Part shown: one piece after another, positions 46,061 to 57,125 of the stretch
Position numbering within the stretch: the first letter of the stretch is position 1
Layout: every line of letters begins with the position of its first letter
Assembly: GCA_036897095.1 (NCBI GenBank)
Contig: JAYMSP010000115.1
Location: forward strand, 1 to 64,000
Length of the DNA stretch: 64,000 nucleotides
DNA from: Plantago elongata
Lineage: Eukaryota > Streptophyta > Magnoliopsida > Lamiales > Plantaginaceae
Reading direction: 5' to 3'
Made by a program: the position numbers and the translations under genes
Notes under the pieces: generated by a model
What the model was told of the DNA's origin: nothing
Seen by the model: the letters and a program-made list of their open reading frames with translations, nothing else
The model's database searches: none

Positions 46061-49000
46061 TTATTGGATCTCAAAGGAGGTCTGAAGGCTAACCAGTGAA
46101 GAATATGCTCCAGTTGGACCCTTATCTAACAGAGAAGAATGTGTCCCCTTCTCAACAACTTTCCCCTGCTCCAAAACCGCAATCATGTCACAGTTCCTCA
46201 CAGTACTAAGCCGGTGGGCCACAACAATGCTAGTCCTTCCAACTATCACCTGTTCAAGTGCATCCTGCACGACTTTCTCCGAGTGACTATCTAATGCACT
46301 GGTAGCCTCGTCTAGCAACAATATTGCCGGATTTTTCAATATGGCACGAGCTATTGCAATCCTCTGTTTTTGGCCACCTGATAGCTGCATGCCTCTGTCA
46401 CCACAGGATGTGTCATATCCATCTTTGAGACCAGCAATGAAGTCGTGAGCATTCGCTGATTTAGCTGCCTCAACGAGTTCAGTTTCAGTAATGTCATCTC
46501 GTGCACCGTATGTAATGTTTTGGCGTATCGTGCCAGCAAACAAGGTGGGCTCTTGGCTGACAAGTGCAATGTGCATTCTCAGTGACCTTAGGTGATAGAA
46601 TTTGATATCTCGGCCATCTATTTTCACCATGCCATTAGTTGGATCACAGAATCTCTCTATCAAACTAATTATGGTTGACTTACCGGATCCACTCTGTCCG
46701 ACCAATCCTGTTGATTTTCCCGCCTCAATGTCGAAAGAGAATCCTTCAAATATCAGAACACCTGGCCTCGTTGGATAAGCAAAATCAATGTCTCTTAACT
46801 CAATGTGACCCGTCAACTTGATCGGCATGTGCCCCTTTGGATCTTCAGGCTCCAGCACAGAAAGTCGGTCCAACACTGTAAACACAGATCGAACTGCACT
46901 CCCACTAGAGGCGATATCACTCGTCATACTACCTGCCTCTGCTATAACTATTCCCGAAGTCACCAATATCAAGAATGTCTGCATAAAACCCTTTGTTCCT
47001 AGATTCCCTTCTGAAATGAGTTTCCCTCCATACCAAAAGGTAAAGGCCCAGCCCAATGTTCCGAGACTTTGGGATGCACCAAGCAAAAATCCAGAAAACC
47101 ATGATTGGCGAACACTTTCTTGTTTCACGCTTTCTTGGGATCCCTTGAGTAGTTGGATGATGCGATCTTGAGAGGAGAAAGAAGTAATGATTCTGAGATT
47201 TGAGACCGCCTCTGCTGCAATCTTGCCGCTTTCTTCTTGGGCTTTCATCGTCTTTTGAGAAACACCTTCTATAACAACTTTCTTGGAGTAATAGCAGAGA
47301 ATGACTAGAGGTTGTACGGACATCATCGCCAGTGCAAGTCTCCATGCAATAACAAGGCTGACACCAAAAGCAATTGATGTTGAAGAAAATACTTGAATGA
47401 GTAATCCCATGCGGTCACCAACTAATGACCTCAACACACCTGCATCTCTAGCTAAAGTAGAGCAAATAGCACCAGTGGAACTTTCATCCCGATCAAACCA
47501 CCCAACTTCAAATGTAAGCAATTTCGACAGCAGCTCCTCCCGGATTCGCTTTGTCAGGTTTTCTCCCATAACTGCAAAATAATAATGCTGGCTGACATTA
47601 ATCAAGAGGGATAATACAGCCAGTCCTAAGAAACACGAGGAGTATATCTCAATTTGCCGTTTAATTTCGTGGTGATCTGGAAGAAAAAACACAGATATTA
47701 AGGATCCCAATGCATAAGCATATGCAGGCTGAATAGCACCGAATAGTACTGCACTCATACACCCTAGTGTTGCTTGTTTCCACTCTGGCAAATTTTTTGC
47801 TAGCAGCCTCCGGAAAGAAGGTGATGGGAAAAATTGCTCAGGCACCACATTTGCCATCTCCACCATTCCATTAGCTGATGCAACTGAGTTCTCTGAATTG
47901 TTGAAGCTCATTGTGGATAAACTCCGGCAACTTGTCCCGTGAGCATCATTATATTTTGACTCATAGGAAGAAACTGCATCAGAAGAATCTCTGCTATTTT
48001 CATTTTGCTGGATGCGAACAAGTGATGCATAAACTCCATTTTCATCAGCCATAAGCTGATCATGTGAACCAGTCTCCCCGATTCGACCATTATGAAGCAC
48101 AATGATTATGTCAGCATTCCGGATTGTGGAGAGGCGATGGGCTACAACAATAGTGGTGCGTCCGATAGCTGCTTGGTCAAGTGCTTCTTGAACAAGCCGC
48201 TCTGATTCGGAATCCAGTGCACTAGTGGCCTCATCGAGCAAAAGAATTTTTGGTGACTTGATGATGGCTCTGGCTACTGCTATTCTTTGCTTTTGACCAC
48301 CAGATAACTGAATTCCTCTTTCTCCCACCTGCTTACAGAAATATTTTGTGAGCATCATTTCCTAGTATGAAGAGAACATACTATTAATATAATATAAAAA
48401 GGAAGCCATCTGTTCAGTATGAACAAAAATATGTATATACACATATTCACTTTCACTTGTGCAGCCAGATGGAATTAACAGGTAAGCATGAAATGAAAGA
48501 AGAGCATAGTTTCCTCTTAGCAACAAAGATGAAGTTCACTGATTTATTCAAAGTTCAAGTTTTCGTTCTAGCAACTTTTGTATCGCAAATCTTCTGCTAA
48601 TTCTTCCTTCTTACTATATCTCTTACCATAATCTTTGGATGTGATTCATGTGCATAGCTATTATTACAGTGTTTCTGAATAACTGTTTGAGTTACTCTCT
48701 ATATATGCTAGATGTGAATGAAGAAGCATTACACAGGGCATGCGCCTAACAATCAATGGATGTAACATGAATTTGTTGCACAGGATCGAAAGCAAACTTT
48801 GTACGATAATGATGAGTATAAGAATCGAACTATACGATAAAAGAAACAAACCTTAGTGTCGTAACCATTTGGTAACTCACTGATGAAGTTATGCACATTA
48901 GAAGCTTTACCAGCCTCGACTACCTCCTCCGTAGAAGCATCTTCTTTGCCAAAAAGTATGTTCTCTTTAATTGTCATAGCAAAGAGTGCTGGCTCCTGAC

Positions 49001-52000
49001 TTACTAGTCCCATTTGCGACCTTAGCCACTTGAGCTGCAGCTTATCAATAGACACCCCATCAAGGAGAATTTCCCCACTAAGGGGATTATAGAATCTCTG
49101 CAATAGAGCAAAAACTGTTGATTTACCAGATCCGCTACCCCCAACTAAGGCTACAGTCTTTCCCGCAGGGATACTCATATTAAAATCTTCAAAAATTATG
49201 CTATCGGGTCTAGACGGATAAGCAAACTCAGTATGCTTAAATTTGACTTCTCCTAAAACATCTGATGGTACTTGTCCTTCCCCATTATCGGAGTCTATTT
49301 CTGGGACCCTTTCCATGACTTCCATAATGCGTTCTCCTGCTGCACTTGCTTCTGCGAAGTACTTAATGTTGGGCAAACTAGCACCAAATGCCCTGCCCAA
49401 TAAATAGCTTTGCAACATTATATTTTGCAAGAATATATTCAAAAATGCTGATAGTCCTTATTAACCTCATCATGAAACTTTATTGATAAACATAACCACA
49501 AAAAGCATGTCAACAATATTCAACTCATGGTCTTGTTCTAGATCACTTCTATTAAGCTTTTTTCAGTCTTCAATCCCTCTGAGTTCATGTTTTAACATGC
49601 CAAGCTCACATAGATTGAACCTTGAAGCATTACTATCTAGATTAAAAGGATTGGCAGATAAAGAAGGAATGGAGAAGACACTTACGCCCCACCCATAATT
49701 ACAGCTGACACGGCAGAGTAGACATTACCACCTTGAACACCGTGATACATCACTAATTGACCACCATAATAAGTCATGAAGGCCCAAATTGCAAAATTGA
49801 TTCCACTGCTACCAATGGCCAAGCCTTTTACAAGCCCCTGCCTCAATCCTAATTCTAGAGTAGGCTGAAGAGCCTCTGAATAGTCTGAAATCGTTTTAGT
49901 CTCTCCAACAAACGAATAAACAGTCCTGATACACGAAATTGCCTGCTCAACTATGGTATCAGCTTTACTATAAGCATCTCTGAGTTTTCTGCCAATGCCC
50001 ATAAGTGTTCTGCCATAGATAAAACCTGGTATGACAAGAAACAATAGAAATGGGAATGACACGATTGCAAGCTTCCAATTCAGTAGGAACGCAAATATGT
50101 ATCCCGCAACAAATGTTGATAACTTCGTCAGGAAAACTGGAACCTGACCATTTGCAAGATCATAAGCACAATAATCCCAATCACATATTACAAGAAGCAT
50201 TATCAGATATATCATGTATAAGTGATAACCACAAAGAACTTTATAAACATTGAATAGAACCTTCTCACTAATGACATCTTGAATGACAAGAGTATTGCTG
50301 GAGATACTGGCTATGACATCAGCTGTGGTGGAGACGTCTACATCGAAATAACCCACATCTTGCCTCATCACTGCTTTCAAGTATTTTATCCTCAACCGTG
50401 AAGCTTGTCTCTCAGAGGTTCTTCTCCAGCAGTATCCCTCTAAACAAATGATTACAAAGTATCAACTGATGCTAAGCTGGTTTTCAAATGCAAATTGTGA
50501 CAATCACAAGTGAGACTTACCAAGGAAACATGCTACCCATTGTCCGCAAGCAACGTAACAGAGAACCAACGCAATCTGCAACCAAAACTACCCTTAGTTA
50601 ACTAAAATCATCACACACCATCAGACTTTCAGACCTATGCATACGTCCAGTCTTTCGACCCAAAGCATACCACTTAGTCAGACCAGCTCACAGGCTGGGA
50701 TATGTTATTTCACAACTAATCATAAGAAAGGCAAGTTAACAGAGAAATAATGAAACTATCGCAACGGCAAGTTGCTCCAACGGTTACCTAGAGGTCACGA
50801 ATTCGAACTGGAAAATAACTCCGTGCAGAAATGTGACATTAAGAATGCATTATGCATATACTGTATACACCTTTTTTTATCCATTCTAAGTATGTACTTC
50901 TACATCACTAACATACTACCTTCAGTATCTACCATCATGTCAAACAGAAACTGATCCTAACATTGAGAGAAACCTATGGAGTAATTAAAAGCACGTATAT
51001 AGCAATTAACTGAACCTGAGAAAGCACAAAATCGCTACTCAAATTAGCTTAGACATGAATACCCAAAATTGAACCAAATAAGCTATAACTGACACCTGAA
51101 AGACCGCCATTGTGCAGAAACTAAGAATTGAGATCTATACATGCTGAAACTTGTCGACATTTTACGAAAAACAAGACACCGTCTGGTAGTTTGTGAATTG
51201 GGAGCTAATTGCATGTTGAATTGGTGATTGGTGAAGATGGTGAGGTTTAAGTGTTTTTTTCGTTTTTTCTTTCGAGGTTTATGGTATGCTTTTTCTTCTT
51301 CATTTTCAATTTGCCTAAGCATAACCCCTATTTATAGTTGTGTTTAACGAGACGAGTAGAGTATCTCATTCATCGAATTGTTATTGAGATCGAACTTGAC
51401 TCAACTCGGCTCATCAACTAAAACGAGTTATTTTACAAGTCACATTAAATATGCTAGAGTTCAGCTTATTTAGTTTGAGATTAGTCGAGTTCAAGCTCAT
51501 TACTGGTAATACATCTACACCCCTATTACCTATTAGATGTAAAAGTTGCAGATGGCTACCACACAGATCAACTATTATATATAAGTTCTAGTCGATAAAA
51601 ATCAATTACATCCAGGTCCACGAATTTGACTTTCAGCGAACTTAAGCCCAAAAAAATCATTTATGTCCCTGTTTGAATTTTAAATTTTGCATTTGGCCAA
51701 ACAACCTTAACAAGCTTCACTCACAACAAAATCAATTACTATTCGCATAAGAAAAGGGAAAGATAAATGACCATTAATATTAACCGGTCGAAAGAAGGGG
51801 GCACACAAGATTGTTCCTGCATTAACATTTGACAAAACCAAGTTACATACTCTTTTCACTAAATCAAACAAACTCAATCCGAACACCAATCGGGATGAAT
51901 ACGAAACTAGAACCATGATTTGATAGGAAAAAAATGGTAACCTGGTATAAAGTTTTGAGCTTTTGGGGAGACAAGGATGAAATGTCTTGAATGAGTTGAG

Positions 52001-53452
52001 CTGGATCAGAATCAGGCAGATAAAGACTCTCTAACCCACTAATCAAAATCAAAGATTGCATTTTTATAGACTTGCATTAACTGGTAAAATCTATTGAAGT
52101 GAGAATGGTGTTTGAAAACATACATAGAGAGAATGAATTGATATCTGATGCCGGAGAGAGTAGGTTTTACAGGGAAAAATCCCATGGTGAAGACGCAGAG
52201 GCCAACAAATTGCAAGATTACAGCGGCAATTGTTAAAAATGTCAACTTTTTGCAACTTAATTGATGCTGCTGTTGCTGCCTCCAATATGAGGAGCTTTTC
52301 GTCATGGAGATTGGGGGAGAGCACTCAATCGCGAAGAAGACGCATACGGAAAGAAGACGGAGACGCGAAGAAGACGCATACGGGAAGAAGACGGACACGA
52401 GAAGAAGACGACCGGAAGAAGGAAGAAGACGGTGAAAAGAATTGCTAAGGCTGTGTTTGGTTTGCCCCTAAAGTGAATAATGAATGAAGCTGGTCAACGT
52501 TTTTACGGATTTATTGACCTGGATGTAATTGTTGATATCGGAGGATCCATATGCAACATAGTCATCTTGTAGGGGGTCCCTATATAATTTTCTCTATAAA
52601 CATACATATTTAACCAAGACTGGTCGAGCTCTATTCGATTCAATAATTAAATGAATACAAAGTACTAAGTTAAGCTCGCGTTCGACTCGAACAATTCATC
52701 GGACGAGCCAAGCCAAGTATCGTATTCCTCGAGCTTAGCTCGACTCCACTTGTTACTCATCTCGATGACCAGACAAAGGACAAAATTAGGCTCGACTCAA
52801 ACACCTTATTGCACTAGCACTGGAGCTATATATAAAGGTTAACTCATTTAACATCTCTACCAACATAATAAGTCATGTGTACTGCATTTATTAGGAGATT
52901 TAACATCTGTTTCGTTGTTTATTGACTATGGCTATTATATTTTTTAAGTTTTTGGTATAAGTAATTACTATTTGTTATGGCATTATTTAAGTGATTATGC
53001 GAACTTAGTAGTATGAGATGTGGTTTGCATGACCCATCAACGTTGAAAATAAACTCCATAGTCATACCATGATACCAACACACATACATGTACATAATCC
53101 ACAATTGCACCGAAGAAAATCGAAAAGTATATTAAAAAACGGTTTTTAAACGGATAGAAAATATAACCTCATTGACACGATGAGTAGAAAATGCAACAGT
53201 TGCAGTGTTCGTCGAGGCGATGTTATTAACGTACTTTGCGAAGTTAAATAATATGAGAGGCAAAGTCATTCCATCTCCAATGCAGCCTAATAGCCCTAGA
53301 AGCATTAAGACCACGTCGTTTTTGTCCGGAAACATGAAAACAGTTCTCAACGTACCAGTACATTTCTTCTTCGAAGACGATGTTGCCTTATCCGCCTTAG
53401 CCTGTAGATTCAGGGTCGGAGCCACCCTACCCTGGCTAGCCGGTGTGGACAT
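46061..53452 (-). CDS. ABC transporter subfamily B, full-size (ABCB15-like), tandem copy 3, one intron lost
   Basis: Exons on the minus strand: 53168-53452, 50521-50575, 50261-50439, 49686-50143, 48852-49392, 46061-48328; 3786 bases, 1261 residues, in phase. The last exon fuses what are exons 6 and 7 in the other three copies: the sequence reads [13 protein letters not shown] straight through where the others have an intron before the RSLVGDRM segment. NBD1 has [17 protein letters not shown] and [15 protein letters not shown]2 has [17 protein letters not shown] and [12 protein letters not shown]. Both sites look functional. The first intron (50576-53167, 2.6 kb) contains a captured fragment of another gene (51767-52305). 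N-terminal residues 1-35 are serine/lysine-rich and differ most between copies, as usual. Confidence 0.92.
51767..52305 (-). pseudogene. Captured 5' fragment of a GPI ethanolamine phosphate transferase gene (GPI7/PIG-G type)
   Basis: Three linked exon-like pieces lie on the minus strand. Piece 1 (52145-52305) begins [12 protein letters not shown] and holds one hydrophobic helix and [12 protein letters not shown]. Piece 2 (51942-52038) gives [11 protein letters not shown] and [11 protein letters not shown] and is in phase with piece 1. Piece 3 starts at 51816 with [17 protein letters not shown], where similarity stops abruptly. FFPVKP-LSG followed by [13 protein letters not shown] is the start of the GPI ethanolamine phosphate transferase 2 family, an ER enzyme of GPI-anchor assembly of about 950 residues. 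Only the first tenth is here. The donor after piece 1 reads AG/ATATC in place of AG/GT. It shares the transcribed strand of ABCB copy 3, so its splice sites are exposed in that transcript. Confidence 0.65.
52325..52436. repeat. Minisatellite, about three ~34-base units
   Basis: Units start at about 52330, 52364 and 52398 with 'cgcgaagaagacgcatacgg' twice and then a decayed form 'cgagaagaagacgaccgg'. It lies just upstream of the captured GPI7 start codon and is purine-rich on the plus strand. Confidence 0.75.
52610..52830. repeat. Dispersed 'ctcgagctc'-rich repeat fragment in intron 1 of ABCB copy 3
   Basis: Words such as 'tcgagctctattcgattc', 'aagctcgcgttcgactcg' and 'cctcgagcttagctcgac' recur. 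Related fragments lie at about 51345-51500, 53897-54209 and 63480-63850. It is a family of short noncoding repeats scattered around the transporter cluster. Confidence 0.5.
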
Positions 53453-53542
53453 GTTAACCGTGTTTATGTATATATACTTTGAATATCTCGTTTAATTCTC
53501 TCTCTCCTTTGATGAGTAATAATATGAATGTGAGAGCTTAAA

Positions 53543-53551
53543 CATATATAG
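53543..53551 (-). promoter_or_regulatory. TATA box of ABCB copy 3
   Basis: The minus strand reads CTATATATG about 92 bases upstream of the ATG at 53452. Confidence 0.5.
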
Positions 53552-53896
53552 TTGGTCCCATACATTGAGAGACTGATTTCGTTATTAATCACGCCACTAA
53601 TAGTCAATAACTGAAGTCCAAATTATTACTATTAATTTGTCTTGTTCATTTGTAACTAATATATTTTGTTTTTAAATGTAACAGTTGATGGTATGTATGA
53701 ACAAAGTAAGATCTCAAATTCAACGAACAAACTTTCCGGAACTACACAAAGAACATCAAAACAATACATGACAGATGGAAACAGATAACTCTAACTACCG
53801 GAAAATGCTTCAACACACGAATTTACGCCTGCTAAAAAAATCTCCAATGTTACGGATTGCTCTGAACCAACATTTTGCTTGAGGAAGACAACTCGA

Positions 53897-54209
53897 GTTG
53901 TTTTTCGAGTCGAGCCTTATCGAAGGCTGGGCTCGATCGATTTTATACTCGTTTCGTTAGCTCGGCTCGATTCGATAAAGCTTCTTAAGGGTAATTATTT
54001 TATTAAATTATAATTTTTTTATATATTTTTTAAATATTTTATAGATAAAGCTCGTATATTTTCGAGTTCGAGCTCAAGCTCGTTGCATATTACTCGAGCT
54101 CGTCTTTTTGTTCGTTATGTTAACGAGGCGAGCCGAAGCTCGGCTCGGTAGAGTTCGAGCTCGAGCTCAAGTATCAAAATACTCAGCTCGACTTGGCTCG
54201 AAAAACAGC
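53897..54209. mobile_element. 313-base TIR element of the 'ctcgagctc'-rich family
   Basis: It begins GTTGTTTTTCGAGTCGAGC and ends with the inverse of GCTGTTTTTCGAGCC, so it has terminal inverted repeats of about 15-20 bases. Internally it alternates AT-rich sequence with 'gagttcgagctcaagctcg' words. It is the fullest copy of the repeat family seen in this window. No clear target duplication was found. Confidence 0.55.
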
Positions 54210-55030
54210 ACTAGAGACAACAATATGCCCCATGTTATTCCTTAACATATAGATGCTAGTTAACACATAATATTAACATGTTATGTCATATAAATAATTA
54301 TAACACGTAGAAATTCACCAAATAGAATTCAGTATTACATAATTAAAATTCAAAAAATTCATGGCTATAAATAAAGGAAGACGACACATAAAGAAAGATT
54401 GATATACATACGGTTGTTTATGTATGCAATATTGTATACTGATATGGTGTTGTATGTAAATTGTGGATTTTTGTGTATTTATAAATTGTGTATTATTGTA
54501 TATTGATCTTATGGCTGAATCGTTTTGTATGGTACTCTTAATACTTTTCGACCTCTCAAGAGAGTTTCTCTTTGTGATATGTGTACACTTTTAGTTCGTT
54601 CTTAATAAAAACGATATGTTGTATCAAATACATTAGTAATTCACTAATTTGGTATGTACGGCCAGTTCAAATAAGAGGGAAGAATGAAGAATGAAAAGGA
54701 TATAAAAGATAAATAATAAAATAAACATAATAACGGTGAATCAAGTAAATTAGTTTAATATATTAGTAAATTGATTATAGTAGTGAATGTCCATAAAAGT
54801 GACAGTGTACTAATAAAACGCGAGAGGGGGTGTACATGTAAAAATTCACTTTGTCCTCCCTTTTTATAGCTTCGTTACTTTATTTATTTCGGTCAATAAA
54901 AATAGCGAGTTATTTGAAGACATATGTATTACGGTTCGGTTTTGAGTTTTAACCATCGGGTGCGGTTACAATTTACAAAAAAGACCGCCACCGCTCTATT
55001 ACCTAAAAGGTTATTCCAGTGAGCAGCCGC
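54210..55030. other. Spacer upstream of TAM41, no gene seen
   Basis: AT-rich sequence without coding signals. It carries the promoter of TAM41 at its right end. Confidence 0.35.
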
Positions 55031-55668
55031 ACATATTCAGATCTTCCCAAAATCCGCCGGAGACACGACGGCGCCACCTAGTCGCGGGTGACGACCCAGG
55101 TCTGTTCTTTTCTTTTCTTTGACTACGAATTCTAATGGGTTTGAATCCAAAATATTTTTCCATTAATCAGGTTTTTTGATTTTTCCAGTAATTCGAAAGA
55201 GTGCATCTTCTTCATACCCAATCTCTTGTGGAATCGAACCAGGTATCAATCCTCTTCTCTTTCTGGGCTTTTATTTTTGGTTCTGTATGTGTTTTGAGTA
55301 ATGCGTTTGGTTAGCTGCCTTGCCCTGTCTATTGCTGTTTGTGTGTGTCTTCACTTCCATTTTCTCCATGTCTTTCTGGTTTTTCTCTTTCTTTTTGGTT
55401 TCTGAATATTACATTTGCGCATCTAATCTTGCTTAGTCGTTTCCATTTGCTGATTTGGTCTACAGATTTTGGATTATAGCTGTGATAATTCGGATGATAT
55501 GCGTGTGCTGATTCGATCGATAACTTAATTTATAAAACTACATTACAAGCTCAAATGCATATCAGCTAAAATCAACGTAGAAATATATAATGTAAGAAAA
55601 TGGAGATTCTGTGCTTCTAAAGAACACATCATTTTAGTAAAATCTTAGAGTGAATTGATTACAGAATC

Positions 55669-56655
55669 ATGGCCGGCGAAAGATTAGGAAGTTTACTTGA
55701 AACTCTGCCCCAAGTTGAATTCTGCTGCATCTACGGCTCCTCTCTCCATCCGAACAATCTTGACAAGAAAAACTCCATGATAGATTACATTCTTGGTGTC
55801 CAAGATCCTCAGCAATGGCACGCTCAGAATCTGAAGATGAACAAGAATCACTACGCCTCGTGGTTAGTTCACTTTGGTGGAGCAAACCTGATTACCAGAC
55901 TCTCAGATGCTATTGGTGTTGGAGTCCATTTCAATCCGTTTGTTTCACACAATGATCAGATGTTCAAGTATGGAGTCGTTCGGATGAGTGATCTAGTCGA
56001 CGACATTCAGGGATGGGAGAGGTTTTACTTGAGTGGCCGTTTGCAGAAGCCGGTTAAGGTTATAGTGGATACCATGGATGTGGAGAAGCTTAACACTGTT
56101 AATCTCAACGCTGCAATGGCTGCTGCTCTACTCATTCTGCCATCGAATTTCAGCGAGGAAGAGATGTATTCGGAGATATGTAAGCTTTCGTATGCAGGTG
56201 ATATTCGGATGCTTTTTGCGGAAGATAAGAACAAGGTGAAAAAGATTGTATCTGGTCAGTTTGAGTTGTTCAAGGAGAAGTATAAGCCACTTGTAGAAGA
56301 ATTTGCAGCAAAGGATTTGTTTAGACTTTCATCTTCTGGTGGTCAGGGAGGGATGATAGTTCAAGATACTGGCGTTTCCACGTCTAGCTACCTTGTGTCT
56401 TCTCTTCCTTCGCCTATAAGAAGGCTTATGCAGGTTGAGCTTGGAGAGGGGAAAGCAGCTCGAACATCCAATGGCTCTCCAAGGAATGTGGCAATCAAAT
56501 CAAAGGAAGGGGCTGCAGAGTGTTTGCAGAAGATTCTGCGGCGGAAGGTTATGGTTTCAAGTGCAAGGCAAGCTGTTGCTGGTTTCATGACGGTCGGTGC
56601 AGTTCATGGAGTGAGATATCTAGGGAATAAGATGAGGAAAGCTTGGAGATCTTGA
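55669..56655 (+). CDS. TAM41: Mitochondrial phosphatidate cytidylyltransferase (TAM41/Mmp37 family)
   Basis: A single coding exon of 328 residues. The family makes CDP-diacylglycerol from phosphatidate and CTP on the matrix side of the inner mitochondrial membrane, the first step towards cardiolipin. Diagnostic segments are VEFCCIYGSSLHPNN (nucleotidyltransferase-like start, residues ~16-30), KNSMIDYILGVQDPQQWH (~34-51), LNAAMAAALLILP and the C-terminal SSARQAVAGFMTVGAVHGVR. The length fits the family (about 320-340). No mitochondrial presequence precedes the catalytic domain. The ATG follows a splice acceptor ('gattacag', 55664) by four bases. The leader appears to contain two introns (about 55100-55188 and 55243-55664). 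It lies on the opposite strand between ABCB copies 3 and 4 and has no functional link to them that I can see. Confidence 0.92.
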   Translation: MAGERLGSLLETLPQVEFCCIYGSSLHPNNLDKKNSMIDYILGVQDPQQWHAQNLKMNKNHYASWLVHFGGANLITRLSDAIGVGVHFNPFVSHNDQMFKYGVVRMSDLVDDIQGWERFYLSGRLQKPVKVIVDTMDVEKLNTVNLNAAMAAALLILPSNFSEEEMYSEICKLSYAGDIRMLFAEDKNKVKKIVSGQFELFKEKYKPLVEEFAAKDLFRLSSSGGQGGMIVQDTGVSTSSYLVSSLPSPIRRLMQVELGEGKAARTSNGSPRNVAIKSKEGAAECLQKILRRKVMVSSARQAVAGFMTVGAVHGVRYLGNKMRKAWRS

Positions 56656-57125
56656 TCATAATCCTCTAGAACACAACAATCGAAAGTAGTTGTACATCTT
56701 CTAATGAACGGTTCTAACATAAGAGTAATTTCATCCAGAGCCCGCTCTTTGTCATCTTCAGTAAACTGCAACATCACTCTAAACGATCAGGCGAAAGTAA
56801 AAATCGATCACTCAAAAATGGTTACTATGTTTATGGGAAAGTTGATCACCAAGAGTTCCTTCAGGCGACAAAAGTTGTAAACCCAGAAACACAAAATACA
56901 TTGCATATGATTCTAGTACATTTTTAAAGCTCATTGATACTTACACATTTACCAAAAGCGGTGAAGCTATTACAGGTACAGGTTCATACAAGAGCATATT
57001 CTGCACCCATCACTCACTCAAAAATGGTTACTATGGAATCATGACATATTATCAAAATGTCATTCAGTTCCATATTCATATACCATCAAGTTAGAACAAC
57101 ACCAAAAAAAGTAGAAGTACAATCC

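Larger units (their letters stand above)
51535..52570. mobile_element. Candidate gene-capturing TIR element in intron 1 of ABCB copy 3
   Basis: Two imperfect inverted arms (about 51535-51706 and 52449-52570) enclose the captured gene fragment. They share a perfect 16-base inverted match (CAATTACATCCAGGTC at 51603-51618 against 52516-52531), a 'gttgca-atgg' block further out, and a 'ggccaaacaacc'/'ggctgtgtttggtttgcc' block at the inner ends. This is the architecture of Pack-type DNA transposons. The outer ends and any target duplication are not resolved by eye, so the superfamily is open. Confidence 0.5.

Noticed and set aside
51083-51322. 79-codon minus-strand frame in intron 1 of ABCB copy 3
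   Set aside because: Lysine-rich chance frame in AT-rich DNA with no similarity to the captured gene or the transporter.
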